NCBI GenBank assembly: GCA_023436145.1
Contig: JAEZKP010000035.1
Coordinates: 4,552-68,551, forward strand
Direction of reading: 5' to 3'
DNA: 64,000 nucleotides
From: Fibrobacterota bacterium
GTDB lineage: Bacteria > Fibrobacterota > Chitinivibrionia > Chitinivibrionales > Chitinispirillaceae
Shown here: positions 1-9,368 of the stretch, piece by piece
Numbering within the stretch: the stretch's first letter is position 1
Layout: every line of letters starts with the position of its first letter
Position numbers and translations under genes: made by a program
Notes under the pieces: generated by a model
The model's database searches: none
What the model was told of the DNA's origin: nothing
Seen by the model: the letters and a program-made list of their open reading frames with translations, nothing else

Positions 1-179
1 ATTGTTTTTATAGGTATTGAGACTTAGAATTTCTGCTAAGAGTCATAAACGTTCATTGTAATATATTAAAGATTACATTTTGGTCCAACTACTAAATGTA
101 AGCCTCTATTTAGACCACAGGAATGTAATATAACTCTATTGATCGTTTTTGCTGATGAAAATATGATCTAATATTATAG

Positions 180-491
180 ATGGTGATATATTTTTATATC
201 AAGATTTTAAGTAATTGCACTTTTTCTGTTCTGTGCTTTTTTATACTGCACTCTTCACTTAGGATATCCTGGAACACTGATTCTTATAAATTGGACTATC
301 CAGTAATAAGATCTTGGGATAACGGATTTCAAAAAGTGCAGCTAATATACTATATTGTCCAACAACATAATCAATTCTTCATCATGGGCGTAAAAAGCAA
401 CAGAGTTTTCAAAATGCCAGAGTATAATAGAAAATTGGCTCCAGGTGTGTTTGATAACACCAGATTACAAGACATATTTTTTTCTGTCTGA
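180..491 (+). pseudogene. Degraded IS1380-type transposase remnant
   Basis: This 103-codon open frame starts in a low-complexity hydrophobic stretch. From about residue 40 it contains VIRSWDNGF followed by a FFIMGVKSNRVF-like segment. That spacing resembles the conserved core of IS1380-family DDE transposases, where an R-x-D-S-G-F motif precedes a strand ending in L-K-x-N-R. Only this core is recognisable, the protein is about a quarter of the usual length, the catalytic Asp context is altered, and no Shine-Dalgarno precedes the start. I read it as a decayed insertion-sequence fragment. The match is by eye only, so confidence is low. Confidence 0.35.
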
Positions 492-1005
492 TACCTGCTG
501 CAGAGACATAATACCCGCCAGATAATACGGATAAATAAAGAACCGCAACTGTTTATTTTAAGTTGATTATTTCATGCAAATTATATAAAATGAGTAAATA
601 TTGCCAAACCCTGATCAGAACACAGGAATTTCCGGGTAGATTGCAGTGTTTGTATTAACCAGCGTTACAGTACACAGCAAAGAAACAGCGGCTACTCAGG
701 CATTAATCGAATCAATTTCTAATCGGCAGAAATAAGAACAAATAAAAACATTATCTAATCAGAACGATTGGGAAAGTAACAGCCAGATTAAGAATCTAAT
801 GTAGAAAAGAATTTTTGATTTTCTTTTTCTATACGATTGGATATTATTTATAATTTACTCTGATTGTTTCTTTCTGATTATAATTTGTTTCCCGTTAGAT
901 ATTTTCCTGTTGGTTACTAAGTCAGAGCTGAGTAGATACGAAATTTGATTCACAGATATTCAGTAGCTGTTGATTTGTATTAAACTGCGAAAGTGAAGGT
1001 ATCTT
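492..1005. other. Gene-free stretch before the histidine kinase
   Basis: About 510 AT-rich bases without a credible reading frame or RNA gene. It lies between the transposase remnant and the kinase gene, so part may be insertion-sequence debris. The end of it must hold the kinase promoter, but no convincing -35/-10 pair was seen. Confidence 0.4.
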
Positions 1006-3120
1006 ATGATCCAGGGGTCCTCCCTTTTCTGGGGGCTTTTCGATAACTTGGCAATTTTTATTGTTTTGGTTGCGGCTTACAGTTATTTGCATGGTGTTTT
1101 TACTTTTCGCCGGCCACTTCTTCGCCAGATTACTTTAGGCCTGGTTTTTGGAACAGCTGCAATTATTTGTATGCAGGTGAAAATTCCAGTTTACGAAGGT
1201 GTTGTTGTCGATCAACGTAATGCAGTTGTCATTCTTAGCGGAACATTTGGAGGACCGTTAGCCAGTCTTATAAGCGCAATATTCGCTGGGACCTATCGGA
1301 TTTACCTGGGAGGCTCCGGTGTGTTTGGAGGTTGTCTTGGGATTAGTCTTTCTGCAATTGCCGGAATTGTCTGTTATTATAAGCGCAATAAAATAAATAC
1401 TGTCAAAAAAGCAGCTCTCGCATCTCTTATAGCTACCATTTTTATTTTACCGGGTTTTCTTGTCATTAACGATATCCATACCGGGTTTAATTTAGTCCAG
1501 AAAATGGCTGTTCCATATGGGTCAGCTATTTTTTTAGGGGTATTTTTAACCGGATTACTTATTTCTATGGAGGAGCATAGATACAAGATAAAAAGTGAGC
1601 TACAGGCATCTGAAAAGCGATATCGTGAACTGTTTGAAAATTTTATCGATGTTGGATTACGTACCGACAGTAATGGAAAAATCATTATAATAACACCATC
1701 GTGCGAAAAAATGCTCGGTTACAATCCAGATGAACTGATAGGGCATGATTTCAGTGATTTCTGCAGGTTTTCCAATCCCAATGATTCTTTTTTGTCTATT
1801 ATGACCAAATCAGATCCCGTTTACAACTTTGAAGTAGAATTAATTAAAAAAGACGGGACAAGTACCTGGGTTTCCATCGACGCAAGAAAGTGTCCCGAAA
1901 AAAACGATACCTCTTCAGACATCGAAGCCATTGTACGGGATATCTCTCAGATACGAAAAGCACTCGATGAAAAAAATCAGCTTCAGGAAAAAATCAGACA
2001 TATTCAGAAAATGGAATCGATCGGAACACTGGCAGGAGGAATCGCCCATGATTTTAACAATACACTGGCTGGAATAATCGGTGGAGCAGAACTTTTACGG
2101 GATTATGATATCACCGACCAGCAACGACGTCAGTATGTTGATCTTATTCTCACCGCTGCTGAAAAAGCAAGCGATCTGACAAGAAAACTCCTTACCTTTT
2201 CGCGTAAAGGGACAGCAGTAATAAAACCGGTGGATATACTCCCTATTTTGAGTGATACTGTATCAATACTGCAACATACCTTAAACAAAAACATCTCCAT
2301 AAGCGGAGATTTCCGCGTCAAGTCAGCCTGGATACAAGGTGATGGTGCCTTATTACAGAATATATTTCTTAACCTGGGGATAAATGCAGGTCATGCCATG
2401 CCCGATGGAGGTAAACTTATTTTTTCCCTGGAAATAGTTGAATTGAACAGCCGGTATTGTGAGCTGTCCACTTTTGATATCTCACCAGGTACATTCATTG
2501 AAGTAACAGTCAGTGATACTGGATACGGTATGACACCGGAAGTGATGTCCAGGATTTTTGAGCCGTTTTTCACCACAAAAGAGTCGGCTCAGGGAACAGG
2601 ACTGGGACTTTCGGCAGTCTATGGCGCTGTTCAGGATCATCATGGAGCAATCACCGTTTATTCTGAGGTTAATAAAGGCACAGTCTTTCATGTGTATTTG
2701 CCACTATCCGGCAACCATGTGGAGCAGCTCGCGTCAGAACCTCAGGTACCTTTAGGCAGTGGTACGATACTTCTTGTTGATGACGAAGAACTGGTACAAG
2801 CGACCGCAGCCACACTCCTTTCCAAATTGGGTTATGAAGTCATTTTAGCTGAGAACGGCAAAAAGGGTTTAGAAGTTTACAAGGAGCATCAAAAAGAGAT
2901 CCGCCTGGTGATTCTGGATATGATTATGCCGGTCATGGGAGGAAAAGAAGTTTTCATGAACATTCATGCCATTGATCCATCTCTGCCAATAATCATCTCT
3001 TCTGGATTTTCCAGGGAAGAGGACCAGGAAATGTTGCGTCAGTTGGGAGTGTCGGCTTTTCTGCGTAAACCCTTCCACAGAGTTGAGCTTGCTGAGATGA
3101 TTTCTAAGCTGCTCTCCTGA
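1006..3120 (+). CDS. Hybrid sensor histidine kinase (5TMR-LYT, PAS, HisKA, HATPase, REC)
   Basis: A membrane-bound hybrid sensor kinase of 704 residues. Residues 1-190 are a multi-span region of the LytS/YhcK 5TMR type, with the GTFGGPLASL segment. A PAS domain follows at about 205-315. The HisKA dimerisation helix carries phospho-acceptor His348 in GGIAHDFNN. The ATPase domain has the N-box near 456-460, DTGYGM, and GTGLGLS. A C-terminal receiver at about 587-704 has Asp592/593, phospho-acceptor Asp638 and Lys688. LytS-type sensors are linked to envelope or small-ligand sensing, but the ligand here is unknown. The start is supported by GAAGG upstream. The gene stands alone with no separate response regulator beside it, so output probably goes through phosphotransfer to a distant partner. 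Confidence 0.93.
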   Translation: MIQGSSLFWGLFDNLAIFIVLVAAYSYLHGVFTFRRPLLRQITLGLVFGTAAIICMQVKIPVYEGVVVDQRNAVVILSGTFGGPLASLISAIFAGTYRIYLGGSGVFGGCLGISLSAIAGIVCYYKRNKINTVKKAALASLIATIFILPGFLVINDIHTGFNLVQKMAVPYGSAIFLGVFLTGLLISMEEHRYKIKSELQASEKRYRELFENFIDVGLRTDSNGKIIIITPSCEKMLGYNPDELIGHDFSDFCRFSNPNDSFLSIMTKSDPVYNFEVELIKKDGTSTWVSIDARKCPEKNDTSSDIEAIVRDISQIRKALDEKNQLQEKIRHIQKMESIGTLAGGIAHDFNNTLAGIIGGAELLRDYDITDQQRRQYVDLILTAAEKASDLTRKLLTFSRKGTAVIKPVDILPILSDTVSILQHTLNKNISISGDFRVKSAWIQGDGALLQNIFLNLGINAGHAMPDGGKLIFSLEIVELNSRYCELSTFDISPGTFIEVTVSDTGYGMTPEVMSRIFEPFFTTKESAQGTGLGLSAVYGAVQDHHGAITVYSEVNKGTVFHVYLPLSGNHVEQLASEPQVPLGSGTILLVDDEELVQATAATLLSKLGYEVILAENGKKGLEVYKEHQKEIRLVILDMIMPVMGGKEVFMNIHAIDPSLPIIISSGFSREEDQEMLRQLGVSAFLRKPFHRVELAEMISKLLS

Positions 3121-3263
3121 TATTTACAGATATTTTTTCTGTAAGCCAAGTCAGTTATTTTGAGTCATCAGACATCTGCAACTTTTATATTAGCTGTTTT
3201 AACTGTACACCAGTAATTTCTGGATAACTGTATTTTTATACCAACTGACAGACCAGGAACAAA

Positions 3264-3734
3264 ATGAAAATAATGTTGCGGGAATATCAGAATAAGGATG
3301 CCTCTGATGTTAAGCAGGTCTTTGCAGAGTTTGTTGAATATCACAATCAGCTTGATAACTGCTTTGGTAAAATAAGCAGCCACTGTGAAATGTTTGTTGA
3401 ATACATTGAAAAGGGAATCACCGAAGATGATTTCCATGTTACTATTGCACTGGCTGATAGTAAAATCACAGGCTATTGTATCTCTAAAATTGAGCAGAAA
3501 CCACCGGTTTACCCTACCCCATCCTTCGGTTATATTGATAATATTGCAATTTCAGGTAAATTTCAGAAAATGGGTATTGGTACAATGTTATTTTTGGATG
3601 CTCTTGAATGGTTTAAGAGCCAGGAGATCCATAGAATTGAATGCTTTGCTGCAATAAAGAACGTGAAATCGACTTCTTTCTGGCGAAAAATGGGTTTTGA
3701 GGTGTATATGGAGCAGATGTATCTGAACATTTGA
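3264..3734 (+). CDS. GNAT-family N-acetyltransferase
   Basis: A 156-residue protein with the GCN5-related acetyltransferase fold. The acetyl-CoA binding motif A is visible as a beta strand IDNIAI followed by a Q-x-x-G-I-G-T loop and helix at about residues 92-115. The C-terminal FWRKMGFEVY segment is the usual motif B. It probably transfers an acetyl group from acetyl-CoA to an amine, but nothing in the sequence names the substrate. It sits alone between the kinase and trpS. The family call is firm; any specific role would be a guess. Confidence 0.88.
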   Translation: MKIMLREYQNKDASDVKQVFAEFVEYHNQLDNCFGKISSHCEMFVEYIEKGITEDDFHVTIALADSKITGYCISKIEQKPPVYPTPSFGYIDNIAISGKFQKMGIGTMLFLDALEWFKSQEIHRIECFAAIKNVKSTSFWRKMGFEVYMEQMYLNI

Positions 3735-4039
3735 CAGAAGATGCTTTCATAATATCAGCTTTCTTAAAGCAGAAACCCTTTATTTTACACAGCCTGACAA
3801 TAATTCAAACCGAAAAATATCCAGATCCTGAAGAAATAAGGTACAAATTCAAAAGGGTGAGAATAAGAATTATTATATTTAGAAACAGAAAAACAGGTAA
3901 GAATAGGCAACTACCCTGTTTTTCCTGGAGTTGAAACAGGATGGTTAGTCCGTTGGGATATCCTGACATCATAACAGAACTATGGCAGTAACTTACCTTT
4001 TATAAAACCGCCCGCGTTAAAAAACAGAGGAGCATGTAG
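3735..4039. other. Gene-free spacer before trpS
   Basis: About 305 bases. A 67-codon frame overlaps the end of the acetyltransferase gene, but it is basic, low in complexity and has no ribosome binding site, so it is not called. No T-box leader (specifier stem or T-box sequence) could be recognised upstream of trpS. Confidence 0.4.
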
Positions 4040-5125
4040 ATGAGTGATACAGATAGAATCGATTATGGGACGTTCTCTGCTACTGTTGAGCGTAGCAGAA
4101 AACTTGAAGAAGATCTGGTTAATAATCCGGATAAATATCGTGTTCTTACAGGTGATCGTCCCACCGGAAGACTTCATATAGGTCATCTTTTCGGTTCTAT
4201 TCAAAACCGTGTCCGGCTGATTAAGCTTGGTGTTCAAACATTTATAGTTATCGCTGACTACCAGGTCCTTACAGACCGGGATACTTTTGACTCCATAGCT
4301 GAGAATGTCAAGCAACTCACCATTGATTATTTATCTGCAGGTATCGATGTTGAGGGAGGGAAGACTTTTATTTTCCCACACAGTCATGTTCCTGAGCTGA
4401 ATCAACTGCTGTTGCCTTTTCTGACATTAGTTACCAATGCAGAACTGGACCGCAATCCCACAGTCAAGGAAGAGATTCTGGCATCGGGACAAAAGAGAAT
4501 CAATGCAGGGATGTATACATATCCGGTTCATCAGGCAGCAGACATATTGTTCTGTAAGGGTAATGTGGTGCCGGTGGGAAAAGATCAGCTTCCGCATCTT
4601 GAACTCACAAGAGTTATAGCACGCAGGTTTAACGACCGGTTTGCGCAGAAAAAGCCGGTTTTTCCTGAACCCCAACCTCTTCTAAGTAAGGCACCGCTCA
4701 TTTTAGGCCTTGACGGTTCACAAAAAATGAGTAAAAGCAGAAATAATGCTATTTTGTTAAGTGCTACAGAAGATGAGACTGTGAAACTTATAAAAAAGGC
4801 CAAAACCGATTCAGAGCGATTTATAACATTCGATCCCGTAAACCGTCCCGAAGTATCAAATCTGCTTCTGCTTATCTCTCTTTGCACAGGAGAGACTCCG
4901 GAAAAAATTGCATCAGAAATCGGTGATGGAGGAGCAGGGCAGCTGAAAAAAGTTCTTTCAGAATCGCTCAACGAATATCTCAGACCATTGCGCAAAAAAC
5001 GGGCTGAACTGGAAACGAACATCGAATATATTCGACAGGTATTGAAAAATGGTATTGAAAAAGCAAGACAAGTTGCCTCTGAAACACTGGAAGAGGTAAG
5101 AGAAGTAATGAACATGAATATTTAA
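4040..5125 (+). CDS. trpS: Tryptophan-tRNA ligase
   Basis: A class I aminoacyl-tRNA synthetase of 361 residues that charges tRNA-Trp in the cytosol. The HIGH signature is HIGH itself at residues 46-49, within a P-T-G-R-L context typical of TrpRS. The KMSKS loop is at 229-233. The segment around GMYTYPVHQAADIL and the PVGKDQLPH motif match the tryptophan-site region of bacterial TrpRS. Length is slightly above the 330-340 of compact bacterial forms because of an N-terminal extension of about 30 residues. A good GAGGAG site lies 8 bases before the ATG. The gene is monocistronic or forms a loose unit with the following methyltransferase, 42 bases downstream. Confidence 0.95.
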   Translation: MSDTDRIDYGTFSATVERSRKLEEDLVNNPDKYRVLTGDRPTGRLHIGHLFGSIQNRVRLIKLGVQTFIVIADYQVLTDRDTFDSIAENVKQLTIDYLSAGIDVEGGKTFIFPHSHVPELNQLLLPFLTLVTNAELDRNPTVKEEILASGQKRINAGMYTYPVHQAADILFCKGNVVPVGKDQLPHLELTRVIARRFNDRFAQKKPVFPEPQPLLSKAPLILGLDGSQKMSKSRNNAILLSATEDETVKLIKKAKTDSERFITFDPVNRPEVSNLLLLISLCTGETPEKIASEIGDGGAGQLKKVLSESLNEYLRPLRKKRAELETNIEYIRQVLKNGIEKARQVASETLEEVREVMNMNI

Positions 5126-5167
5126 AACTCAATACCATAATAATTTTCTGAAATTGAAAGAAAAACA

Positions 5168-5974
5168 ATGAATACCGATTACGTTCACGGATACACTGAA
5201 AGAGAATCGATCCGGTTGGAAGACCAGGCAAATTGTCTGAACAATTTACTTCATTATGACTCTGTTTTTCCAGCTGACTCAATTGTGCTTGAAGCCGGAT
5301 GTGGAGTCGGTGCCCAAACAAAAATTGTTGCTCCGAAGAATCCTTTTACAAAGTTCATTTCTATTGACATTTCAGACGACTCGATATTTAAGGCCAGGCA
5401 AACGCTCAAATCAAAGGCCATCAATAATGTTGAGTTCCAAACAGAAAATATTTTTGATTTAAAATTCCCGGATGGTTTTTTTGATCACGTGTTCATTTGT
5501 TTTGTTCTTGAACACCTTCCAAATCCCCTCGATGCTTTAAAAGCACTGAAACGGGTTTTAAAAAAAGGTGGTACTATTACTTTAATAGAGGGTGATCATG
5601 GGTCGGCATACTTCCATCCTTATAGCCCTTATGCTCAGGCCGCAATACAAGCACAGGTTACATTGCAATCACGGTGTGGTGGCAATGCCCTTATCGGAAG
5701 GCAGCTGTATCCATTACTGACAGAATCAGGATATGCAGATTGTAAAGTCTCCCCCAGAATGGTTTATGCAGACTCGAGCAAGCCTCACCTGGTTCAAGGT
5801 TTTACAATAAACACTTTTACAGCAATGATAGAAGGTGTAAAAGATCAAGTGATCAGCAGTTCGATAATTGACATCAATACTTTCGAAAAAGGTGTTCAGG
5901 ATTTATACAGGACATCGCATCCTGATGGTGTCTTTTGTTATACCTTCTTTAAAGGAATTGGGTATAATTTATAA
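5168..5974 (+). CDS. Class I SAM-dependent methyltransferase
   Basis: A 268-residue protein with a Rossmann-like methyltransferase domain. Motif I is visible as VLEAGCGVGAQT at about residues 40-51, followed by the acidic ISIDISDD strand end (motif II). The motif IV region reads DHVFICFVLEHL, and a V-L-K-K-G-G turn follows it. The C-terminal third (about 190-268) is a separate conserved-looking cap that ends in a hydrophobic strand. The substrate cannot be deduced; small-molecule methylation is the usual role of this branch. It follows trpS by 42 bases on the same strand. The start has only a weak A-rich upstream region. Confidence 0.88.
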   Translation: MNTDYVHGYTERESIRLEDQANCLNNLLHYDSVFPADSIVLEAGCGVGAQTKIVAPKNPFTKFISIDISDDSIFKARQTLKSKAINNVEFQTENIFDLKFPDGFFDHVFICFVLEHLPNPLDALKALKRVLKKGGTITLIEGDHGSAYFHPYSPYAQAAIQAQVTLQSRCGGNALIGRQLYPLLTESGYADCKVSPRMVYADSSKPHLVQGFTINTFTAMIEGVKDQVISSSIIDINTFEKGVQDLYRTSHPDGVFCYTFFKGIGYNL

Positions 5975-6426
5975 AGTGTAACTTTAAAGATGGAAAATCC
6001 AGAATGCCATAAATTCTCTTTATAATTCAGGATTCTGCGTTAAAATATTACTTTTCAAGTGCTTCCGACTGAATGTTGTTTGACATTAGCAAGCAAAAGA
6101 GAAGTTAAGAACCTCCAATATTGCCCTTCAATTGTTGTCTCTCTTTTACATTTCCATGCCGGTTGATTTCAGAGCAGACCTGATAACCATCGGCAGATTT
6201 AACGAAATTAATGCACAGTTCTTTGCCCATAAACTGATTTGAACATCTATTAAGGTGTCAGCTAAAAGAGGTAATCAGCTGGAAAAAACATGCGGCTGAA
6301 AACAATAAACTTGTACCTCAAGCATAAATTGATTACATTATGGATAGAATATCTCTGATTAAAGGCCATCCAGTACTTCTATAACGTTTTACAGTAATGG
6401 TGAGTATATAACAGAAACAGGTCATT
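5975..6426. other. Gene-free stretch with a weak hairpin
   Basis: About 450 AT-rich bases. An imperfect inverted repeat near 5997-6037 (AATCCAGAAT paired with ATTCAGGATT, one mismatch) lies just after the methyltransferase gene and could end its transcript, but no U-run follows. Nothing else is recognised. Confidence 0.3.
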
Positions 6427-6714
6427 ATGAGTAAACCGATGATACATGCGAAATATCCTCTTGCAGGAACCAGCCATTTTTTGGAAATAGTGATTTTTCA
6501 ACCCGAACCAGATCCTGAATCAACAAATAATGACTACTGTTGTGACTGCAGAATTTCAGGCCCTGAATATGTAAAAACATTTCACGCTTATGGAATAGAT
6601 CAGCTGCAATGTGTCTGGCTAGCGTTAAGACGTATAAGGGATGAAATTTCCGGGTTTGAGGAAAACACTAAATTGAAATGCGAATATTGCTATTTTCAGG
6701 AATTTGAGAAATGA
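6427..6714 (+). CDS. Small DUF6968-like protein
   Basis: A 95-residue cytosolic protein. Its middle reads Y-C-C-D-C-R-I-S-G-P followed by a GIDQLQCVWLAL helix. This pattern (a short Cys strand, an I-x-G turn, then a G-V/I-D-x-x-Q-A-L-x-L-A-L helix) is what I recall of DUF6968-family proteins. They are small, often isolated, and of unknown function. Several cysteines are present (CCDC and CEYC), which could bind metal, but this is not established. The gene stands alone, with long spacers on both sides. Confidence 0.6.
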   Translation: MSKPMIHAKYPLAGTSHFLEIVIFQPEPDPESTNNDYCCDCRISGPEYVKTFHAYGIDQLQCVWLALRRIRDEISGFEENTKLKCEYCYFQEFEK

Positions 6715-6756
6715 TTAGTGGTGCAAATTACGCAAAACTAATTCATTTAGATTCGA

Positions 6757-7191
6757 CTAAAATATACCCTTGTTTCTCCATGAATAGCTCATACTAATTC
6801 GCAAAGATAAATCATACAGGTTAAACATTGCTGTCAATTTGTCATTACCAATACCATTCAAAAACAAACCTGCCGCACCAGATGATGAATAATTCTGAAG
6901 AATAAATTTATTAAATTCAACATTACTATATGATGTCTCATTTGTTCTAAAATAAGAATGCAGATAATTCATAAAAGAACATAAATCAATCAGATATGCA
7001 ACCATCTGTATATCGTAGCTATCTTCTGGTTCAATAATGAAATTTGTTTTAAAATCAATCTTTACAAATTGATCAATTATAATCGATCGCTCAAATGTAA
7101 TTTCTGTGTAAAAAACCTGTCCTGCTTGGTTACTAAAAACTTCGAAACCACATTGAATAGTGGATGCCATACATGGTGCACTAACTGTCAT
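6757..7191 (-). CDS. Hypothetical protein, downstream part of a possibly split gene
   Basis: A 144-residue protein that I do not recognise. It is mixed alpha/beta with no signal peptide or clear transmembrane segment, although the C-terminal half is fairly hydrophobic. It begins at an ATG with AGGA just upstream, so independent translation is possible. It is also in the same frame as the preceding 64-codon segment (7204-7398), separated from it by a single TAA and four codons. It could therefore be the downstream gene of a tight pair or the second half of one interrupted gene. Confidence 0.5.
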   Translation of the reverse strand: MTVSAPCMASTIQCGFEVFSNQAGQVFYTEITFERSIIIDQFVKIDFKTNFIIEPEDSYDIQMVAYLIDLCSFMNYLHSYFRTNETSYSNVEFNKFILQNYSSSGAAGLFLNGIGNDKLTAMFNLYDLSLRISMSYSWRNKGIF

Positions 7192-7203
7192 TCCTGCAAC
7201 TCT

Positions 7204-7398
7204 TTAAATAGAGGCGTTCCAATCTAAATAATCATAATCATTAGGGTCACCTGCAACCATATCAATAAAAAAATCCGATATCTCATATTCAACCGGTGAA
7301 ATTTTTACAGCCTTGAATTTCACCACTCCTTCAGGTGCTGAATGATAAATGAAGGTTATCAGGATACATTCTTGATCTTTACCACTATAATATATCAA
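7204..7398 (-). pseudogene. Short fragment upstream of and in frame with the 6757-7191 frame
   Basis: This 64-codon frame opens only at a TTG, has no Shine-Dalgarno, and is blocked by an in-frame stop four codons before that TTG. The peptide looks like genuine beta-rich protein sequence, with the segment VKFKAVKISPVEYEISDFF. It ends at a TAA four codons before the in-frame ATG of the next frame. The likely reading is a 5'-truncated gene whose promoter and start were lost when the plus-strand P450 region arrived, but a real small gene cannot be excluded. Confidence 0.4.
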
Positions 7399-7474
7399 AT
7401 GGTCTTTTTATTGCTCCCATATTTTAACACATATTTCGGATGGAGTAATAATTCAGTAAAATCCAACGCAGAGT

Positions 7475-8734
7475 ATGAAAAAGATGGCTCAACCTCCCAA
7501 AACCCGACTTCCCGACAGCACCCCAGCACTCCTTTATTATGGATACGACTTCATCTCCCGGACATGTGACCACTTTCAAAGCGATATATTTCAAACCAGG
7601 ATTCTACTAAAACCCTATTACTGCTTACGTGGAGAAGAGGCCGCTAAGATGTTTTATGACCCCAATCGTTTCATTCGACATGGGGCCATGCCTATGCGTG
7701 TACTAAAAACTCTTACGGGTCAAAATGGAGTTCAATCCCTGGATGATCAAGCACACCGGCACCGGAAGCAAATGTTTTTATCACTACTGTCACCTGATAA
7801 AATTAATGGATTAATAGATCTTGCCACTGCCCAATGGCACAGGTCTGCCAAACAGTGGCAAAACATGGAAAAAGTAATTTTATTTAACGAAATGGAAGAG
7901 ATCCTTTGCAGGGTTGTATGCAAATGGGCCGATATTAGAATCACAAATGATCGGGAATTAAAGAAACGGACCCGCGATTTCAGCACGATGATTGACGGAT
8001 CAGGTGGATTCGGTCCTCGATACTGGCGAGCAAGAATCGGGCGTATACGCACTGAAAAATGGTTAAGTCATCAAATTATGCAGGTACGTGCCGGAAAAAT
8101 CAAAGCATCCCAGCAGAGTGCGCTCCAGGTGGTTTCACTTTTTTGCGATATCGACAAAACAGAACCTTCGGCCAGGGTGGCAGCTGTTGAATTAATAAAC
8201 ATACTGCGGCCCACCATCGCAGTCGCCCGATATATCACTTTTGCAGCTGTGGCACTACACCAATTTCCGCAATATAAGGAAAAAATACAAGACAAAAAAG
8301 ATAAATTCATAGAGTTTTTTGTACACGAAGTTCGAAGGTTCTACCCATTTTTTCCATTTATCATTGCCAGAGTACGTGAGGAATTTGAATGGAAAGGATA
8401 CCGTTTTCCCAAAGGAATGAATGTGATACTGGATTTCTACGGCACCAACCATGATCCCCGGATTTGGAAAAACCCGGAAATCTTTAATCCGCAAAGATTT
8501 GCGACCTGGGATAAAAGTGCTTTTAATTTCATACCTCAAGGAGGTGGTAATCATGAAATTACTCACCGCTGCCCGGGCGAATGGGTCACTATCGGGTTAA
8601 TGAAAGCCGCTGTAAATTTTCTGGTAAATTCTATAGATTATCGGGTTCCGCAACAAAACCTGCAGATAAACCATTCTAGAATACCTGCTATTCCTAAGAG
8701 CCGTTTTATTATGAGTTGTGTAAAATTAAGGTAA
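7475..8734 (+). CDS. CYP152-type cytochrome P450 fatty-acid peroxygenase
   Basis: A 419-residue haem-thiolate enzyme close in length to P450 BS-beta. The haem cysteine is Cys366 in HRCPGEW. The ExxR pair is Glu285/Arg288, followed by a PQRF motif at 339-342. The I-helix carries LRPTIAV at 244-250 in place of the acid-alcohol pair of ordinary P450s. In CYP152 enzymes the Arg-Pro there (Arg245-Pro246 here) binds the fatty-acid carboxylate, which acts as the acid in peroxide activation. The predicted reaction is H2O2-driven hydroxylation or decarboxylation of fatty acids without a redox partner. No ferredoxin or reductase gene is nearby, which agrees. Met4 is an alternative start. The gene stands alone beside a broken gene. 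Confidence 0.92.
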   Translation: MKKMAQPPKTRLPDSTPALLYYGYDFISRTCDHFQSDIFQTRILLKPYYCLRGEEAAKMFYDPNRFIRHGAMPMRVLKTLTGQNGVQSLDDQAHRHRKQMFLSLLSPDKINGLIDLATAQWHRSAKQWQNMEKVILFNEMEEILCRVVCKWADIRITNDRELKKRTRDFSTMIDGSGGFGPRYWRARIGRIRTEKWLSHQIMQVRAGKIKASQQSALQVVSLFCDIDKTEPSARVAAVELINILRPTIAVARYITFAAVALHQFPQYKEKIQDKKDKFIEFFVHEVRRFYPFFPFIIARVREEFEWKGYRFPKGMNVILDFYGTNHDPRIWKNPEIFNPQRFATWDKSAFNFIPQGGGNHEITHRCPGEWVTIGLMKAAVNFLVNSIDYRVPQQNLQINHSRIPAIPKSRFIMSCVKLR

Positions 8735-8868
8735 TTTGCAACTTTAGATTGCTTCTTCTGTATGGATTCTGATTCCCATACATAATCCACACTCAATATT
8801 ATTTTACACTGGTTATTATCTTCGATTATAATTAATTTACATAAAATTACTGCTCAAGAAAGCAGGTT

Positions 8869-9345
8869 ATGATGAGCAAAAACGATTTGAGACCTCTGGC
8901 ACTGACTTTTGCAGCAAGTGGTATCTGGGACACAGTTGCCGGGATAATTTATCTCACCGCGATCGGAACAGGCAGATCGATCGAAAATCCGCCGGTTCAT
9001 CATTTCTACAGTGTGTTTCTGGCATCCTTTTTTTTCTGCTTTGCTTATCTGCAGTTTATGTCTGCAATCAATATCAGACGTTATGCTTTCAATGTGGGTT
9101 GTCTTATTGTCGGCAGAGTTTTCTATGTGATACAATTATATGGTTATATGATATTCATTAAAGAATTCCCTTCCACTTTCTGGTTTACCGGTATCGTTGA
9201 TACATCATTTGTGCTGCTTTACTTTATATTTGCTTTTCACGGAAAACTTAAAATCAGGGATCTGTTTTTGCCTGATTTTGCAAAAAGCAATGAAAATAAG
9301 ACTGGAAACTCAATACAAACCTCAACTGAACCTATACAGCCCTGA
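8869..9345 (+). CDS. Small four-span membrane protein
   Basis: A 158-residue integral inner-membrane protein with about four hydrophobic helices, near residues 10-32, 44-68, 75-98 and 103-124. A polar, Ser/Thr/Asn-rich tail of about 35 residues follows. The family is not recognised. An AGCAGG site precedes two adjacent ATG codons (8869 and 8872); either may be used. It is separated from the P450 gene by 134 bases and converges with the DUF748 gene, 23 bases away. Confidence 0.65.
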   Translation: MMSKNDLRPLALTFAASGIWDTVAGIIYLTAIGTGRSIENPPVHHFYSVFLASFFFCFAYLQFMSAINIRRYAFNVGCLIVGRVFYVIQLYGYMIFIKEFPSTFWFTGIVDTSFVLLYFIFAFHGKLKIRDLFLPDFAKSNENKTGNSIQTSTEPIQP

Positions 9346-9368
9346 TCATCATAATTTAACACTATAGT

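Noticed and set aside
3731..3934. 67-codon frame after the acetyltransferase gene
   Set aside because: Strongly basic, low complexity, no ribosome site; starts within the previous stop region by chance.
5997..6037. Hairpin after the methyltransferase gene as a terminator
   Set aside because: The stem has a mismatch and no U-run follows, so it is mentioned only in the spacer entry.
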